Origin: Hanstruepera flava
GTDB taxonomy: Bacteria > Bacteroidota > Bacteroidia > Flavobacteriales > Flavobacteriaceae
Direction: 5' to 3'
Assembly: GCF_023634025.1 (NCBI RefSeq)
Contig: NZ_JALJCW010000003.1
Span: 186,001 to 250,000 of the forward strand
DNA length: 64,000 nucleotides
The position numbers and the translations under genes were made by a program. This document shows, in pieces, positions 52,082-60,015 of the stretch. Every line of letters begins with the position of its first letter. Position 1 is the stretch's first letter. The notes under the pieces were generated by a model. It made no database searches. It worked only from the letters and a program-made list of their open reading frames with translations, and had not been told where the DNA came from.

Positions 52082-52774
52082 ATGAGGTATTTAACCGTAT
52101 TAATATTATTTTTTTCAGGAACTGTTTTTAGTCTGGCGCAGACTTATGAAGTTGGTGTTTTACTAGGTGGAAGCAATTTTATTGGTGATGTTGGGGCAAC
52201 TAATTATATAGCGCCAAGCAAGCCTGCATTTGGAGCACTTTTTAAGTGGAATAGAAGTTCTAGACATTCATTTAGATTCTCACTTATGTATACAGAACTG
52301 GAAGGAAAAGACTCTAAATCTGACGATCCAAGACGTGTTGAACGCAATTATAGTTTTACTAACCAGATTATAGAAGGGTCATTAGGTTTGGAATTCACAT
52401 TTTTTGAATGGGATTTGCACGATGAAAAAATTCATGCAACACCTTACCTGTACACAGGTATAACAGCCGCATATCATGACAACTTTTTCTTTTCGAGACA
52501 AGGTATTTTAAAATCCGAAAACACCTCGAGTATTGCCTATGGAATCCCAATGGTTTTGGGCTTTAAAACCAATGTTATAGGCAACATTATTATAGCAGCA
52601 GAAATTGGTGCTAGATATACATTTTCTGATGAATTGGATGGTAGTGTTCCAGATTCTAAGGACCGCCAAGATGCTTTAAGTTTTGGAAATATAAACAATA
52701 ACGATTGGTATATGTTTACAGGTATAACCCTGACCTATACCTTTGGTGACAAACCTTGTTTTTGCGTTTTTTAG
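52082..52774 (+). CDS. DUF6089-family outer-membrane protein
   Basis: A 230-residue protein with signal peptide (ending VFSLAQ) and a small beta-barrel-like body: TYEVGVLLGGSNFIGDVG, PAFGALFKWNRSSRHSFRFSLMYTELEG, EGSLGLEFTFFEWDL, PYLYTGITAAYHDNFFF, NIIIAAEIGARYTFSDELDG, and the end WYMFTGITLTYTFGDKP with a terminal CFCVF. The DUF6089 family is regularly found just upstream of uppS and bamA in Bacteroidota and may be an assembly or envelope partner. The function is unknown. The stop overlaps the uppS start by one base (TAGTG). Confidence 0.88.
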   Translation: MRYLTVLILFFSGTVFSLAQTYEVGVLLGGSNFIGDVGATNYIAPSKPAFGALFKWNRSSRHSFRFSLMYTELEGKDSKSDDPRRVERNYSFTNQIIEGSLGLEFTFFEWDLHDEKIHATPYLYTGITAAYHDNFFFSRQGILKSENTSSIAYGIPMVLGFKTNVIGNIIIAAEIGARYTFSDELDGSVPDSKDRQDALSFGNINNNDWYMFTGITLTYTFGDKPCFCVF

Positions 52775-53514
52775 TGAGTTTATTAAAACAAATACATACC
52801 GACTATTTACCAAAACATATTGCCATTATTATGGATGGCAACGGTCGTTGGGCTAAACAAAAAGGGCTCTTAAGAACTGTAGGGCATGAAAATGGCACTA
52901 AATCCGTTCGTCAAACTGTTGAAGCTTCTGCCGAATTAGGCATTAAAAACTTAACGCTCTATGCTTTTTCAACAGAAAACTGGAACAGACCTAAATTAGA
53001 AGTTCAAACCTTAATGAAATTATTGGTTTCCTCGCTTAAAAAAGAAATTAAAACCTTACAAAAAAACGATATTAAACTAAACGCCATTGGGTGCTTAAAT
53101 GAACTTCCTCAAAAAGCACAAAAGGAGTTGTTAGAGGTTATTGAGAAAACAAAAAACAATAATCGTATGTGCTTAACCCTTGCATTAAGTTATGGTTCCA
53201 GAGAAGAATTGATAAATACCGTTAAAAAAATAAGTATTAAAGTTAAAAATAATATAATTTCGCCCGAAAATATTGATGAATCGGTTATAAATGAGCATCT
53301 TTACACGCAAAATTTACCAGACGTTGATTTGCTTATTAGAACAAGTGGCGAACAGCGAATAAGTAATTTCCTTTTATGGCAAATTGCTTATGCGGAATTA
53401 TATTTTACAAAGGTACTTTGGCCAGATTTTACCAAGGAGCATTTGTATGAAGCTATTATAGAATATCAAAAAAGAGAACGACGATTTGGGAAGACAAGTG
53501 AACAAATTAACTAA
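52774..53514 (+). CDS. uppS: Isoprenyl transferase (undecaprenyl diphosphate synthase)
   Basis: A 246-residue cis-prenyltransferase that extends farnesyl diphosphate with isopentenyl units to the C55 lipid carrier of peptidoglycan and O-antigen. The active-site Asp21 is in IAIIMDGNGRWAKQ, followed by GHENGTKSVRQTVEASAELGIKNLTLYAFSTENWNRP, and the C-terminal RTSGEQRISNFLLWQIAYAELYF and WPDF. The start is a GTG at 52774, sharing its G with the TAG of the upstream gene; a longer frame from TTG 52756 would overlap more. It lies in an envelope operon with bamA. Confidence 0.96.
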   Translation: MSLLKQIHTDYLPKHIAIIMDGNGRWAKQKGLLRTVGHENGTKSVRQTVEASAELGIKNLTLYAFSTENWNRPKLEVQTLMKLLVSSLKKEIKTLQKNDIKLNAIGCLNELPQKAQKELLEVIEKTKNNNRMCLTLALSYGSREELINTVKKISIKVKNNIISPENIDESVINEHLYTQNLPDVDLLIRTSGEQRISNFLLWQIAYAELYFTKVLWPDFTKEHLYEAIIEYQKRERRFGKTSEQIN

Positions 53515-56125
53515 TTTAACATCATTGAAAACATATATAGGTCTACTTATTACTTTTGTAGTATTATTTTCAACTTTAAATATTCAAGCACAGACCATAA
53601 CTAATCCTGATGCCAAAAAATACGTTCTTGGTGATATTACTGTTTCTGGAAGTACACACTTTAGTGCACAGACTATTGTTACATACTCTGGACTGAGAAA
53701 AGGACAAGAAGTTTTTATTCCAGGTGAAGAAATTAGTAATGCTATTAAAAAACTTTGGAAATCCAATTTATTTAATGACATCAACATTTATTTAGTCAAA
53801 ACTGAAGGTGATATCGCATACCTTGAAATAAGGCTTTTTGATTTACCCGAATTACATGACATTAAAATTAATGGTGTAAAAAAATCAAAAAGGAAAGAAA
53901 TTATTGAGGAGAATAATTTAGCTGCCGGTGTTAAAGTAACCGAGAATCTGGTTACTACTACCAAAAACTATTTAACCAATAAATACAAAAAAGATGGTTT
54001 TGTAAACACTAAAGTTTATATAAATACCATTGAACGTAATGATACTATTGGCGGTAGACCGCAAATAGATATGGTAGTTAATATAGACAAAGGCAAAAAA
54101 GTAAAAGTTAAAGAAATTAACTTTATTGGAAACGACGTAATCCCTTCAAAAAAATTAAGAAGGGCTATGAAAAACACGAAACAAAAAAGTATTACCCATC
54201 TCTTTAAGCGTTCAAAATATATAGAGGCTGATTACAAAGAGGACCTTGTTAGTGTTATTGATAAATATAAAGAAAACGGATATCGCGATGCGCGTATTAT
54301 ATCCGATTCCCTCTCTCATATCGATAAAAAGAATGTTGCCTTAAACATACGTGTTGAGGAAGGTGAACAGTACCGTTTTGGCGACATTACATTTATTGGT
54401 AATACAGTTTATACAGACCAACAATTACGTAACATTTTGCGTATAAACAAAGGTGATATTTATAATGGTGTATTATTAGAAAAACGTATAGCCGACGATT
54501 CTAGCCCAGATGCACAAGACATTACAAACGCCTACCAAAACAACGGATACTTATTCTCAACTATAAATCCTGTTGAAGTCAATACAGATGGCAATGTAAT
54601 AGATATGGAAATTCGTATTACCGAAGGAAAACCTGTTTACTTTAACACTGTTTCTGTTTCTGGTAACGATGTTACCAACGACCATGTTATTTATCGTGAA
54701 CTACATACGCGACCAGGTCAATTATACAGTAAGGAAAATGTGGTTAGAACCATTCGTGAACTAAGCCAATTAGGTTTTTTCGATCCTGAACAAATAGCAA
54801 CAAACTTTTCTAATCCAAATCCAAATGAAGGTACAATTGATTTAGATTATGGTTTAGTAGAAACAGGTTCAAGCCAAATTGAATTGCAAGGTGGTTATGG
54901 TGGCGGTGGCTTTATTGGTACTTTAGGTTTGTCTTTCAACAACTTCTCACTTAAAAATATTTTTAATCTTGACGCATACAAACCTGTTCCTCGAGGTGAT
55001 GGTCAAAAACTATCCTTGCGTTTGCAGGTAAGCCAGTTTTTTAGAACCTATAGTTTTTCGTTTGTTGAACCATGGTTAGGAGGTAAAAAACCGGTTCAAT
55101 TCTCTACATCGTTCTCTCATTCTCAACAGTTTTTGTATGACCCTACCACTGGTAGAGCAGATAAAGACAAACGTTTCAATATTACTGGCGTAACGGTTGG
55201 ATGGGCTAAACGTTTAACTAAACCCGATAACTTTTTTACATTATCACAAGCTTTATCGTTTCAGCATTATAATTTAAAAAATTATAACACGGGCTTATTT
55301 ACATTTGGCGATGGTTATTCCAACAATCTTGCTTATACTATTGGTTTGAGTAGAAATAATACCTACACAGACCCTATTTTTCCAATGGGAGGTTCTAGCT
55401 GGAACGTTACTGCAAAATTATCACCACCGTATTCATTGTTTAATGGTGTGGATTACAAAGCTTTAATCGATGAACGTAACGAGCTTGTTGATATTCAAAA
55501 TGATCCAGAAAACACATTAGTTATCAGAAATAGAGCTTCTGAAGGTATTTCTGAAATAGATCAAGAACGCTATAAATGGTTAGAGTTTTATAAAATTAAA
55601 CTTAAAGGGGATTGGTACACCAGAGTTGTAGATAAGCTTGTATTGAAATCGGCTTTGGAGTTTGGATTTTTAGGAGCCTATAACCAATATAGAGGTGTTA
55701 TTCCTTTTGAAAGATTCTTTTTAGGTGGTGATGGTTTAGGAAACTTTAGTTTAGATGGCCGAGAGGCCATAGCACTCCGTGGATATCCTAATCAATCTTT
55801 ACAACCTATATTAGACAATGGACGCGTAACTAATGATGGTGGAACTATATACAACAAGTTCTCTTTAGAGTTACGCTACCCAATAAGTTTAAAACAACAA
55901 GCTAAAATATATGTATTAGGATTTATGGAAGGTGGTGTATCTTATTTAGAATTTCAAGATTACAATCCTTTCTCACTATATAGATCATCTGGTGCAGGTT
56001 TAAGAATTTTTATGCCAGCATTCGGGTTGTTGGGTATTGATTTTGGTTACGGATTTGATCCATTACCAGGTCAAAATAAACCAAATGGTTGGGAGACACA
56101 TTTTATAATTGGACAGCAATTTTAA
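53498..56125 (+). CDS. bamA: Outer-membrane protein assembly factor BamA
   Basis: An 876-residue outer-membrane protein that inserts beta-barrel proteins. A signal peptide (LLITFVVLFSTLNIQAQ) precedes five POTRA domains (residues ~35-450: VLGDITVSGSTHFSAQTIVTYSGLRKGQ; LHDIKINGVKKSKRKEIIEE; VKVKEINFIGNDVIPSKKLRRAM; RFGDITFIGNTVYTDQQLRNIL; VYFNTVSVSGNDVTNDHVIYRE) and a 16-strand barrel with LQGGYGGGGFIGTLGLSFNN and VRGY-like LRGYPNQS. The end IIGQQF is a typical barrel signal. Start choice is uncertain: GTG 53498 is given; TTG 53486 and TTG 53525 also fit. It overlaps uppS slightly. Confidence 0.96.
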   Translation: MNKLTNLTSLKTYIGLLITFVVLFSTLNIQAQTITNPDAKKYVLGDITVSGSTHFSAQTIVTYSGLRKGQEVFIPGEEISNAIKKLWKSNLFNDINIYLVKTEGDIAYLEIRLFDLPELHDIKINGVKKSKRKEIIEENNLAAGVKVTENLVTTTKNYLTNKYKKDGFVNTKVYINTIERNDTIGGRPQIDMVVNIDKGKKVKVKEINFIGNDVIPSKKLRRAMKNTKQKSITHLFKRSKYIEADYKEDLVSVIDKYKENGYRDARIISDSLSHIDKKNVALNIRVEEGEQYRFGDITFIGNTVYTDQQLRNILRINKGDIYNGVLLEKRIADDSSPDAQDITNAYQNNGYLFSTINPVEVNTDGNVIDMEIRITEGKPVYFNTVSVSGNDVTNDHVIYRELHTRPGQLYSKENVVRTIRELSQLGFFDPEQIATNFSNPNPNEGTIDLDYGLVETGSSQIELQGGYGGGGFIGTLGLSFNNFSLKNIFNLDAYKPVPRGDGQKLSLRLQVSQFFRTYSFSFVEPWLGGKKPVQFSTSFSHSQQFLYDPTTGRADKDKRFNITGVTVGWAKRLTKPDNFFTLSQALSFQHYNLKNYNTGLFTFGDGYSNNLAYTIGLSRNNTYTDPIFPMGGSSWNVTAKLSPPYSLFNGVDYKALIDERNELVDIQNDPENTLVIRNRASEGISEIDQERYKWLEFYKIKLKGDWYTRVVDKLVLKSALEFGFLGAYNQYRGVIPFERFFLGGDGLGNFSLDGREAIALRGYPNQSLQPILDNGRVTNDGGTIYNKFSLELRYPISLKQQAKIYVLGFMEGGVSYLEFQDYNPFSLYRSSGAGLRIFMPAFGLLGIDFGYGFDPLPGQNKPNGWETHFIIGQQF

Positions 56126-56199
56126 TTTTGGCACGATATTTTCTGTTAACAGATTAATTATTTAAATCTTGAATTAAATTATTTAAAATTAATTTTCCT

Positions 56200-56207
56200 T
56201 AATTTTG
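56200..56207 (+). promoter_or_regulatory. Possible -7 box for the long OmpH gene
   Basis: TAATTTTG is an exact TAnnTTTG match 77 bases before the ATG at 56285; the nearest TTG upstream is 28 bases away, too far for a standard -33 element. Confidence 0.3.
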
Positions 56208-56284
56208 AGTGATTAATTCAAAATGAACAGAATAATTATAAAGCTCTGTCGTTTTAGAATTTATGTGTCAATAAATTATAAAAA

Positions 56285-57328
56285 ATGAAACAGATGAAAT
56301 TAAAAGTTCTTTTTTTAGTGACTATTGCTTGTATGCTTAGTGTAGCTAGCTACTCACAACGAGGTGTGAGAATTGGCTATATAGATACTGAATATATTTT
56401 AGAAAATATTCCTGAGTATCAAGAGGCAACAGCACAATTAGCATCTAAAGTTCAAAAATGGAAAGGTGAAATTGAAACGCAGTTAAGTGGTATTGAACAA
56501 AAGCGCAAAGATTTAAGTAATGAAAAAGCACTTTTAACAAAAGAACTAATAGAAGAGCGTGAAGAGGATATTGCTTTTGAAGAAAAAGAAATATTAGATT
56601 ATCAGCAAAAACGTTTTGGTCCCAATGGGGATTTAATGATTCAGAAAAAACAACTGATTCAACCTATACAAGATCAAATTTTTGCAGCGGTTCAAGATAT
56701 TGCAGAAAAGCAAAAGTATGATTTTGTTTTCGACAAATCCGCCGACGTTGTAATGCTGTATTCAGCAGATCGTTACGATTTTAGCGAGCAGGTAATACGC
56801 AGTATAACCAGAAGTGCCAAGCGTACACAAGCTACTAATAAAAAAGAGCGTAAAGCTGCTGAAGAAGAAGATGTGGTTGTTGAAATAAATGAGGAACTTG
56901 AAGCTAAACAAGCAGCGGACGATGCCAGAAAAAAAGCCGTTTTAGATGAGCGTGAAGCAAGAAAGTTAGCGGCTCAAAAACGTAGAGACAGCATAATAGC
57001 AGCGCGAGAAGCAGCAAGGCAGGAAAAATTGAACGCTAGAAATAAAGATACTGAAGCGGTAGATGATATACAGCAGCAATCCAGTGACGAGGCTGAAAGC
57101 ACAGAAGCAACAACTGAAGAGGAAGCGAAAACACCAGAACAGATTGCAGAAGAACGCAGACAAGCTAAAATAGCAGATCGTGAACGTAGAAAACAAGAAT
57201 TAGAAGAACGAAAAAGACAAATTTTAGAAGATAGGCAAAGAGCGAAAGAAGAGCGAGAAGCTCAAAGAAACAATAATAATAACGAAGAAGACGAACAACC
57301 TACCGACGATGACGAAGGAGGCAATTAA
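56285..57328 (+). CDS. OmpH/Skp-family chaperone with long charged C-terminal tail
   Basis: A 347-residue periplasmic protein. After a signal peptide (CMLSVASYSQ) residues ~27-180 are the OmpH/Skp domain (VRIGYIDTEYILENIPEYQEATAQL ... QKWKGEIETQLSGIEQKRKDLSNEKALL ... YDFVFDKSADVVMLYS). Skp holds unfolded outer-membrane proteins for BamA, encoded directly upstream. The remaining ~165 residues are highly charged Glu/Arg/Lys/Ala repeats (DARKKAVLDEREARKLAAQKRRD; EERKRQILEDRQRAKEERE), probably one long helix, ending in an acidic Asn/Glu/Asp run. A normal Skp is about 160-175 residues, so the tail is extra. Confidence 0.9.
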   Translation: MKQMKLKVLFLVTIACMLSVASYSQRGVRIGYIDTEYILENIPEYQEATAQLASKVQKWKGEIETQLSGIEQKRKDLSNEKALLTKELIEEREEDIAFEEKEILDYQQKRFGPNGDLMIQKKQLIQPIQDQIFAAVQDIAEKQKYDFVFDKSADVVMLYSADRYDFSEQVIRSITRSAKRTQATNKKERKAAEEEDVVVEINEELEAKQAADDARKKAVLDEREARKLAAQKRRDSIIAAREAARQEKLNARNKDTEAVDDIQQQSSDEAESTEATTEEEAKTPEQIAEERRQAKIADRERRKQELEERKRQILEDRQRAKEEREAQRNNNNNEEDEQPTDDDEGGN

Positions 57329-57363
57329 TTAACAATTATAATACATATTAACACTTTTTGAAA

Positions 57364-57873
57364 ATGAAACAATTTAAAACCCTTTTATTTGCTGCAGCAC
57401 TATTTATTGGAGCCACAAGTTTTACACAAGCCCAAAGCAAAGTAGCACATATTAACACTCAAGAATTAATCCAAGCCATGCCAGAAATGGCTACAGCTCA
57501 AGCTGAAATGGAAAAATTGGGGAAAACTTACGAAGCTGATATTAAAGCTATGGCTACAGAGTACCAAAACAAAATGAAGCAGTATGAAGCTGAAGCTCCT
57601 ACAAAAACGGATGAGGAAAACCAAAAGCGTTTAGTAGAGGTACAAACTATGCAACAAAATATTCAGCAGTATCAAGGGCAAGCACAACAAGAAATGCAGA
57701 AAAAAGAAATAGACTTGTTAAAGCCTATTACAGAAAAAGCTAAAGCTGCTATTTTAAAGGTTGCAAGAGCTCAAGGATTTGATTATGTATTAGATTCTAC
57801 TCAAGGTGGAGGCGTTATCATGGCAGACGGTAAAAATCTTCTAGATGATGTTAAAAAAGAAATGGGAATCTAA
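57364..57873 (+). CDS. OmpH/Skp-family periplasmic chaperone
   Basis: A 169-residue chaperone of standard length. Signal peptide MKQFKTLLFAAALFIGATSFTQAQ is followed by the Skp fold: short strand VAHINTQELIQAMPEMATAQ, two long coiled-coil arms (about residues 45-125: YQNKMKQYEAEAPTKTDEENQ, MQQNIQQYQGQAQQEMQKKE), and the closing strand GFDYVLDSTQGGGVIMAD. The start is the ATG at 57364; the TTG at 57358 is two codons upstream. It is the second of two tandem skp genes after bamA and is followed by a terminator. Confidence 0.94.
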   Translation: MKQFKTLLFAAALFIGATSFTQAQSKVAHINTQELIQAMPEMATAQAEMEKLGKTYEADIKAMATEYQNKMKQYEAEAPTKTDEENQKRLVEVQTMQQNIQQYQGQAQQEMQKKEIDLLKPITEKAKAAILKVARAQGFDYVLDSTQGGGVIMADGKNLLDDVKKEMGI

Positions 57874-57894
57874 TTCTTTTAAAAATATATAATT

Positions 57895-57925
57895 AAAAGC
57901 CACTTCTATAAAGTGGCTTTTTTTA
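57895..57925 (+). terminator. Intrinsic terminator of the bamA-skp run
   Basis: AAAAGCCACTT, loop CTATA, AAGTGGCTTTT followed by more Ts, 22 bases after the second skp stop. Confidence 0.88.
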
Positions 57926-57931
57926 TTTTTG
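57924..57931 (+). promoter_or_regulatory. -7 promoter box of murI
   Basis: TATTTTTG matches TAnnTTTG exactly and starts in the T-run of the preceding terminator. It ends 5 bases before the murI ATG, so transcription would begin at or very near the start codon (leaderless mRNA). Confidence 0.5.
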
Positions 57932-57936
57932 AAATT

Positions 57937-58716
57937 ATGAGTAATAAACCTATTGGCATTTTCGATTCTGGTGTTGGTGGCACTTCCATTTGGCAAGAAC
58001 TTCATTTTAGGCTTCCACATGAAAACACCATTTATATAGCCGATAGCAAACATGCGCCCTATGGCACCAAATCTAAAAATGAAATAATAGATTTAAGTAT
58101 TAAAAACACCCAACTCCTTATACAAAAAGGGTGTAAAATCATAGTAGTTGCATGTAATACAGCCACAACAAATGCCATAAAAACGCTTCGAAACACTTTT
58201 GATATTCCATTTATAGGTATAGAACCCGCTATTAAACCTGCAGCTCTTAATACACAAACAAAGGCTATTGGTATTCTTGCAACAAAGGGCACGCTTTCAA
58301 GCGAACTATTTCATCAAACTACCGATTTGTATAGTAATGGTATTCAAGTTATAGAACAAGAAGGCGAAGGTATTGTACCTTTAATAGAATCTGGGCAATT
58401 AGACTCAGATGAGATGAGAACGCTTTTAAATGCGTACATGCAACCTATGATTGATGCCAATATTGATTATCTGGTCTTAGGTTGTACACATTATCCGTAT
58501 TTAATTCCTCAATTATTAGATATTCTCCCTAAACACATTAAAATAATTGATTCTGGAGCTGCTGTTGCCAAGCAAACACAAATGGTACTTGAGCAACACA
58601 AACTTTTAAATACGAGTTTACAGAAACCCGAATTAAAATTTTATTCCAATGCAAATCCTGAAGTTATGGCTTCACTTTTAGGAGGTAAGTATCAGGTTGA
58701 AAAACTAGATTTTTAG
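57937..58716 (+). CDS. murI: Glutamate racemase
   Basis: A 259-residue cofactor-free racemase that makes D-glutamate for peptidoglycan. The two catalytic cysteines are Cys73 in IIVVACNTATTNAI and Cys183 in LVLGCTHYPYLI; IGIFDSGVGGTS at the N-terminus and IADSKHAPYGTKS complete the active site. The ATG at 57937 is chosen; a GTG eight codons upstream lies inside the terminator hairpin. The gene converges with the gamma-carbonic-anhydrase-like gene and overlaps its end by 4 bases. Confidence 0.97.
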   Translation: MSNKPIGIFDSGVGGTSIWQELHFRLPHENTIYIADSKHAPYGTKSKNEIIDLSIKNTQLLIQKGCKIIVVACNTATTNAIKTLRNTFDIPFIGIEPAIKPAALNTQTKAIGILATKGTLSSELFHQTTDLYSNGIQVIEQEGEGIVPLIESGQLDSDEMRTLLNAYMQPMIDANIDYLVLGCTHYPYLIPQLLDILPKHIKIIDSGAAVAKQTQMVLEQHKLLNTSLQKPELKFYSNANPEVMASLLGGKYQVEKLDF

Positions 58717-59231
58717 TGGTCCTTAAACCAGCTTGAATACTTTACGTAATTATTGGCAATTCTATCAATCTCACCAGAAACCAATTCTGGACTAATGTTC
58801 TTTACCTTTTTTGCTGGCACACCAGCATAAATTGAACCGGCTTCAACATGTGTGTTTTGAGTTACAACCGCACCGGCAGCTATAATACTGTTACTCTCAA
58901 CAACGCAATCGTCCATAACAATGCTTCCCATACCAATTAATACATTATCATGTATAGTACAACCGTGTACAATGGCATTGTGACCTATAGACACATTATT
59001 ACCTATTGTAGTTGGCGACTTTTGGTACGTAGCGTGAATAACAGCACCATCTTGAACATTAACCTTATTTCCCATTTTTATAAAATGGACATCACCTCTT
59101 ATTACGGCATTAAACCATACACTACATTGCGTTCCCATCGTAACCTCGCCAACAATTGTAGCATTTTCAGCTACATAACAGTCTTCTGGTATTTCAGGAT
59201 GTTTTCCGTTTACAGGTTTTATTATAGGCAT
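58713..59231 (-). CDS. Gamma-carbonic-anhydrase-like left-handed beta-helix protein
   Basis: A 172-residue hexapeptide-repeat protein: NATIVGEVTMGTQCSVWFNAVIRGDVHFIKMGNKVNVQDGAVIHATYQ in pieces shows the repeat turns (ATIVGEVTMG, CSVWFNAVIRGD), then TIGNNVSIGHNAIVHGCTIHDNVLIGMGSIVMD. Metal-binding His occur in VIHATY and in IGHNAIVH, at the spacing of the YrdA/PaaY/CaiE branch of gamma carbonic anhydrases. Whether it hydrates CO2 or acts on another substrate is not known for most members. It overlaps murI by 4 bases tail-to-tail. Confidence 0.94.
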   Translation of the reverse strand: MPIIKPVNGKHPEIPEDCYVAENATIVGEVTMGTQCSVWFNAVIRGDVHFIKMGNKVNVQDGAVIHATYQKSPTTIGNNVSIGHNAIVHGCTIHDNVLIGMGSIVMDDCVVESNSIIAAGAVVTQNTHVEAGSIYAGVPAKKVKNISPELVSGEIDRIANNYVKYSSWFKDH

Positions 59232-59249
59232 ATAAAATTAAATTTTTGT

Positions 59250-59277
59250 TGAGATTTCTCACTAGTTCGAAATGACA
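59250..59277. repeat. Intergenic repeat-like element
   Basis: TGAGATTTCTC (59250-59260) followed by ACTAGTTCGAAATGACA (59261-59277) resembles short elements with the ...CGAAATGACA end that recur between genes in flavobacterial genomes. Only one copy is present here; it lies between two minus-strand genes. Confidence 0.4.
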
Positions 59278-59279
59278 TA

Positions 59280-60014
59280 TTACTTAAAAAAAGATAATAA
59301 ATCAGATTTTTTTGAAGCCGATACCATAAGCTGTTTTCCATTACTTAAAACCACGCTTCCGCCTTTTCCCTTTAAATATTTTACAACCTCATTTACATTA
59401 ACCAAATAGGACTTATGTATTCTGGCAAAATTACCATCGTTTAAAGCGTCTTCAAAGTATTTAAGTGTTTTACTCACTAGCTTCTTTTTGTTACTATTTA
59501 GATATATTTCGGTGTAGTTATCATCGGCTTTACAATATAGAATATCTGCTGTATTAATAACCTCAAAGCCGTCTTGTTGCGGAATAGTTATTTTACCCGA
59601 AACACTATTGGTTTTAGGCACCAAAACCTGGTCTTGCAGTGCATCTTCCTTACTTTTAATTTCTGTAACATAATCTACAGCCTTAATGAGTTCATCTATA
59701 GAAATAGGTTTCATTAAATAATAAGAAGCATGAGCGTTTAAGGCTTCCATGGCGTAATGGTTATATGCTGTTACAAAAACCGTTTCAAAATTAATATCGC
59801 CTACTTTTTCCAATAAATCAAATGCATTACCATAAGGCATTTCCACATCTAAAAACACCAAATCCAGATCATTATTACGAATAAGAACCAATGCTTGTTC
59901 TATATTTTCTGCTTCACCCAATACATTTACGTTTGGGCAGTATTTTGAAAGATAATTCTTTAAAATATCACGACTGGTTTGCTCGTCTTCTACTATAATG
60001 GCGTTTAGTTTCAT
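59280..60014 (-). CDS. LytTR-family response regulator
   Basis: A 244-residue two-domain regulator. The receiver domain (residues 1-120) has E9-D10, the phospho-acceptor Asp56 in LVFLDVEMPYGN and SYYLMKPISIDEL. The C-terminal LytTR DNA-binding domain (residues ~145-240) shows QDGFEVINTADILYCKADDNYTEIYLN, KTLKYFEDALNDGNFARIHKSYLVNVNEVVKYLKGKGGSVVLSNGKQLMVSASKK (in pieces). Its ATG follows the kinase stop after one base, so the pair is coupled. LytTR regulators often bind direct repeats; no site is assigned here. Confidence 0.95.
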   Translation of the reverse strand: MKLNAIIVEDEQTSRDILKNYLSKYCPNVNVLGEAENIEQALVLIRNNDLDLVFLDVEMPYGNAFDLLEKVGDINFETVFVTAYNHYAMEALNAHASYYLMKPISIDELIKAVDYVTEIKSKEDALQDQVLVPKTNSVSGKITIPQQDGFEVINTADILYCKADDNYTEIYLNSNKKKLVSKTLKYFEDALNDGNFARIHKSYLVNVNEVVKYLKGKGGSVVLSNGKQLMVSASKKSDLLSFFK

Positions 60015-60015
60015 A

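Noticed and set aside
58950-59252. Plus-strand 100-residue frame opposite the carbonic-anhydrase-like gene
   Set aside because: It is antisense to the hexapeptide repeats, whose periodicity keeps the opposite frame open.
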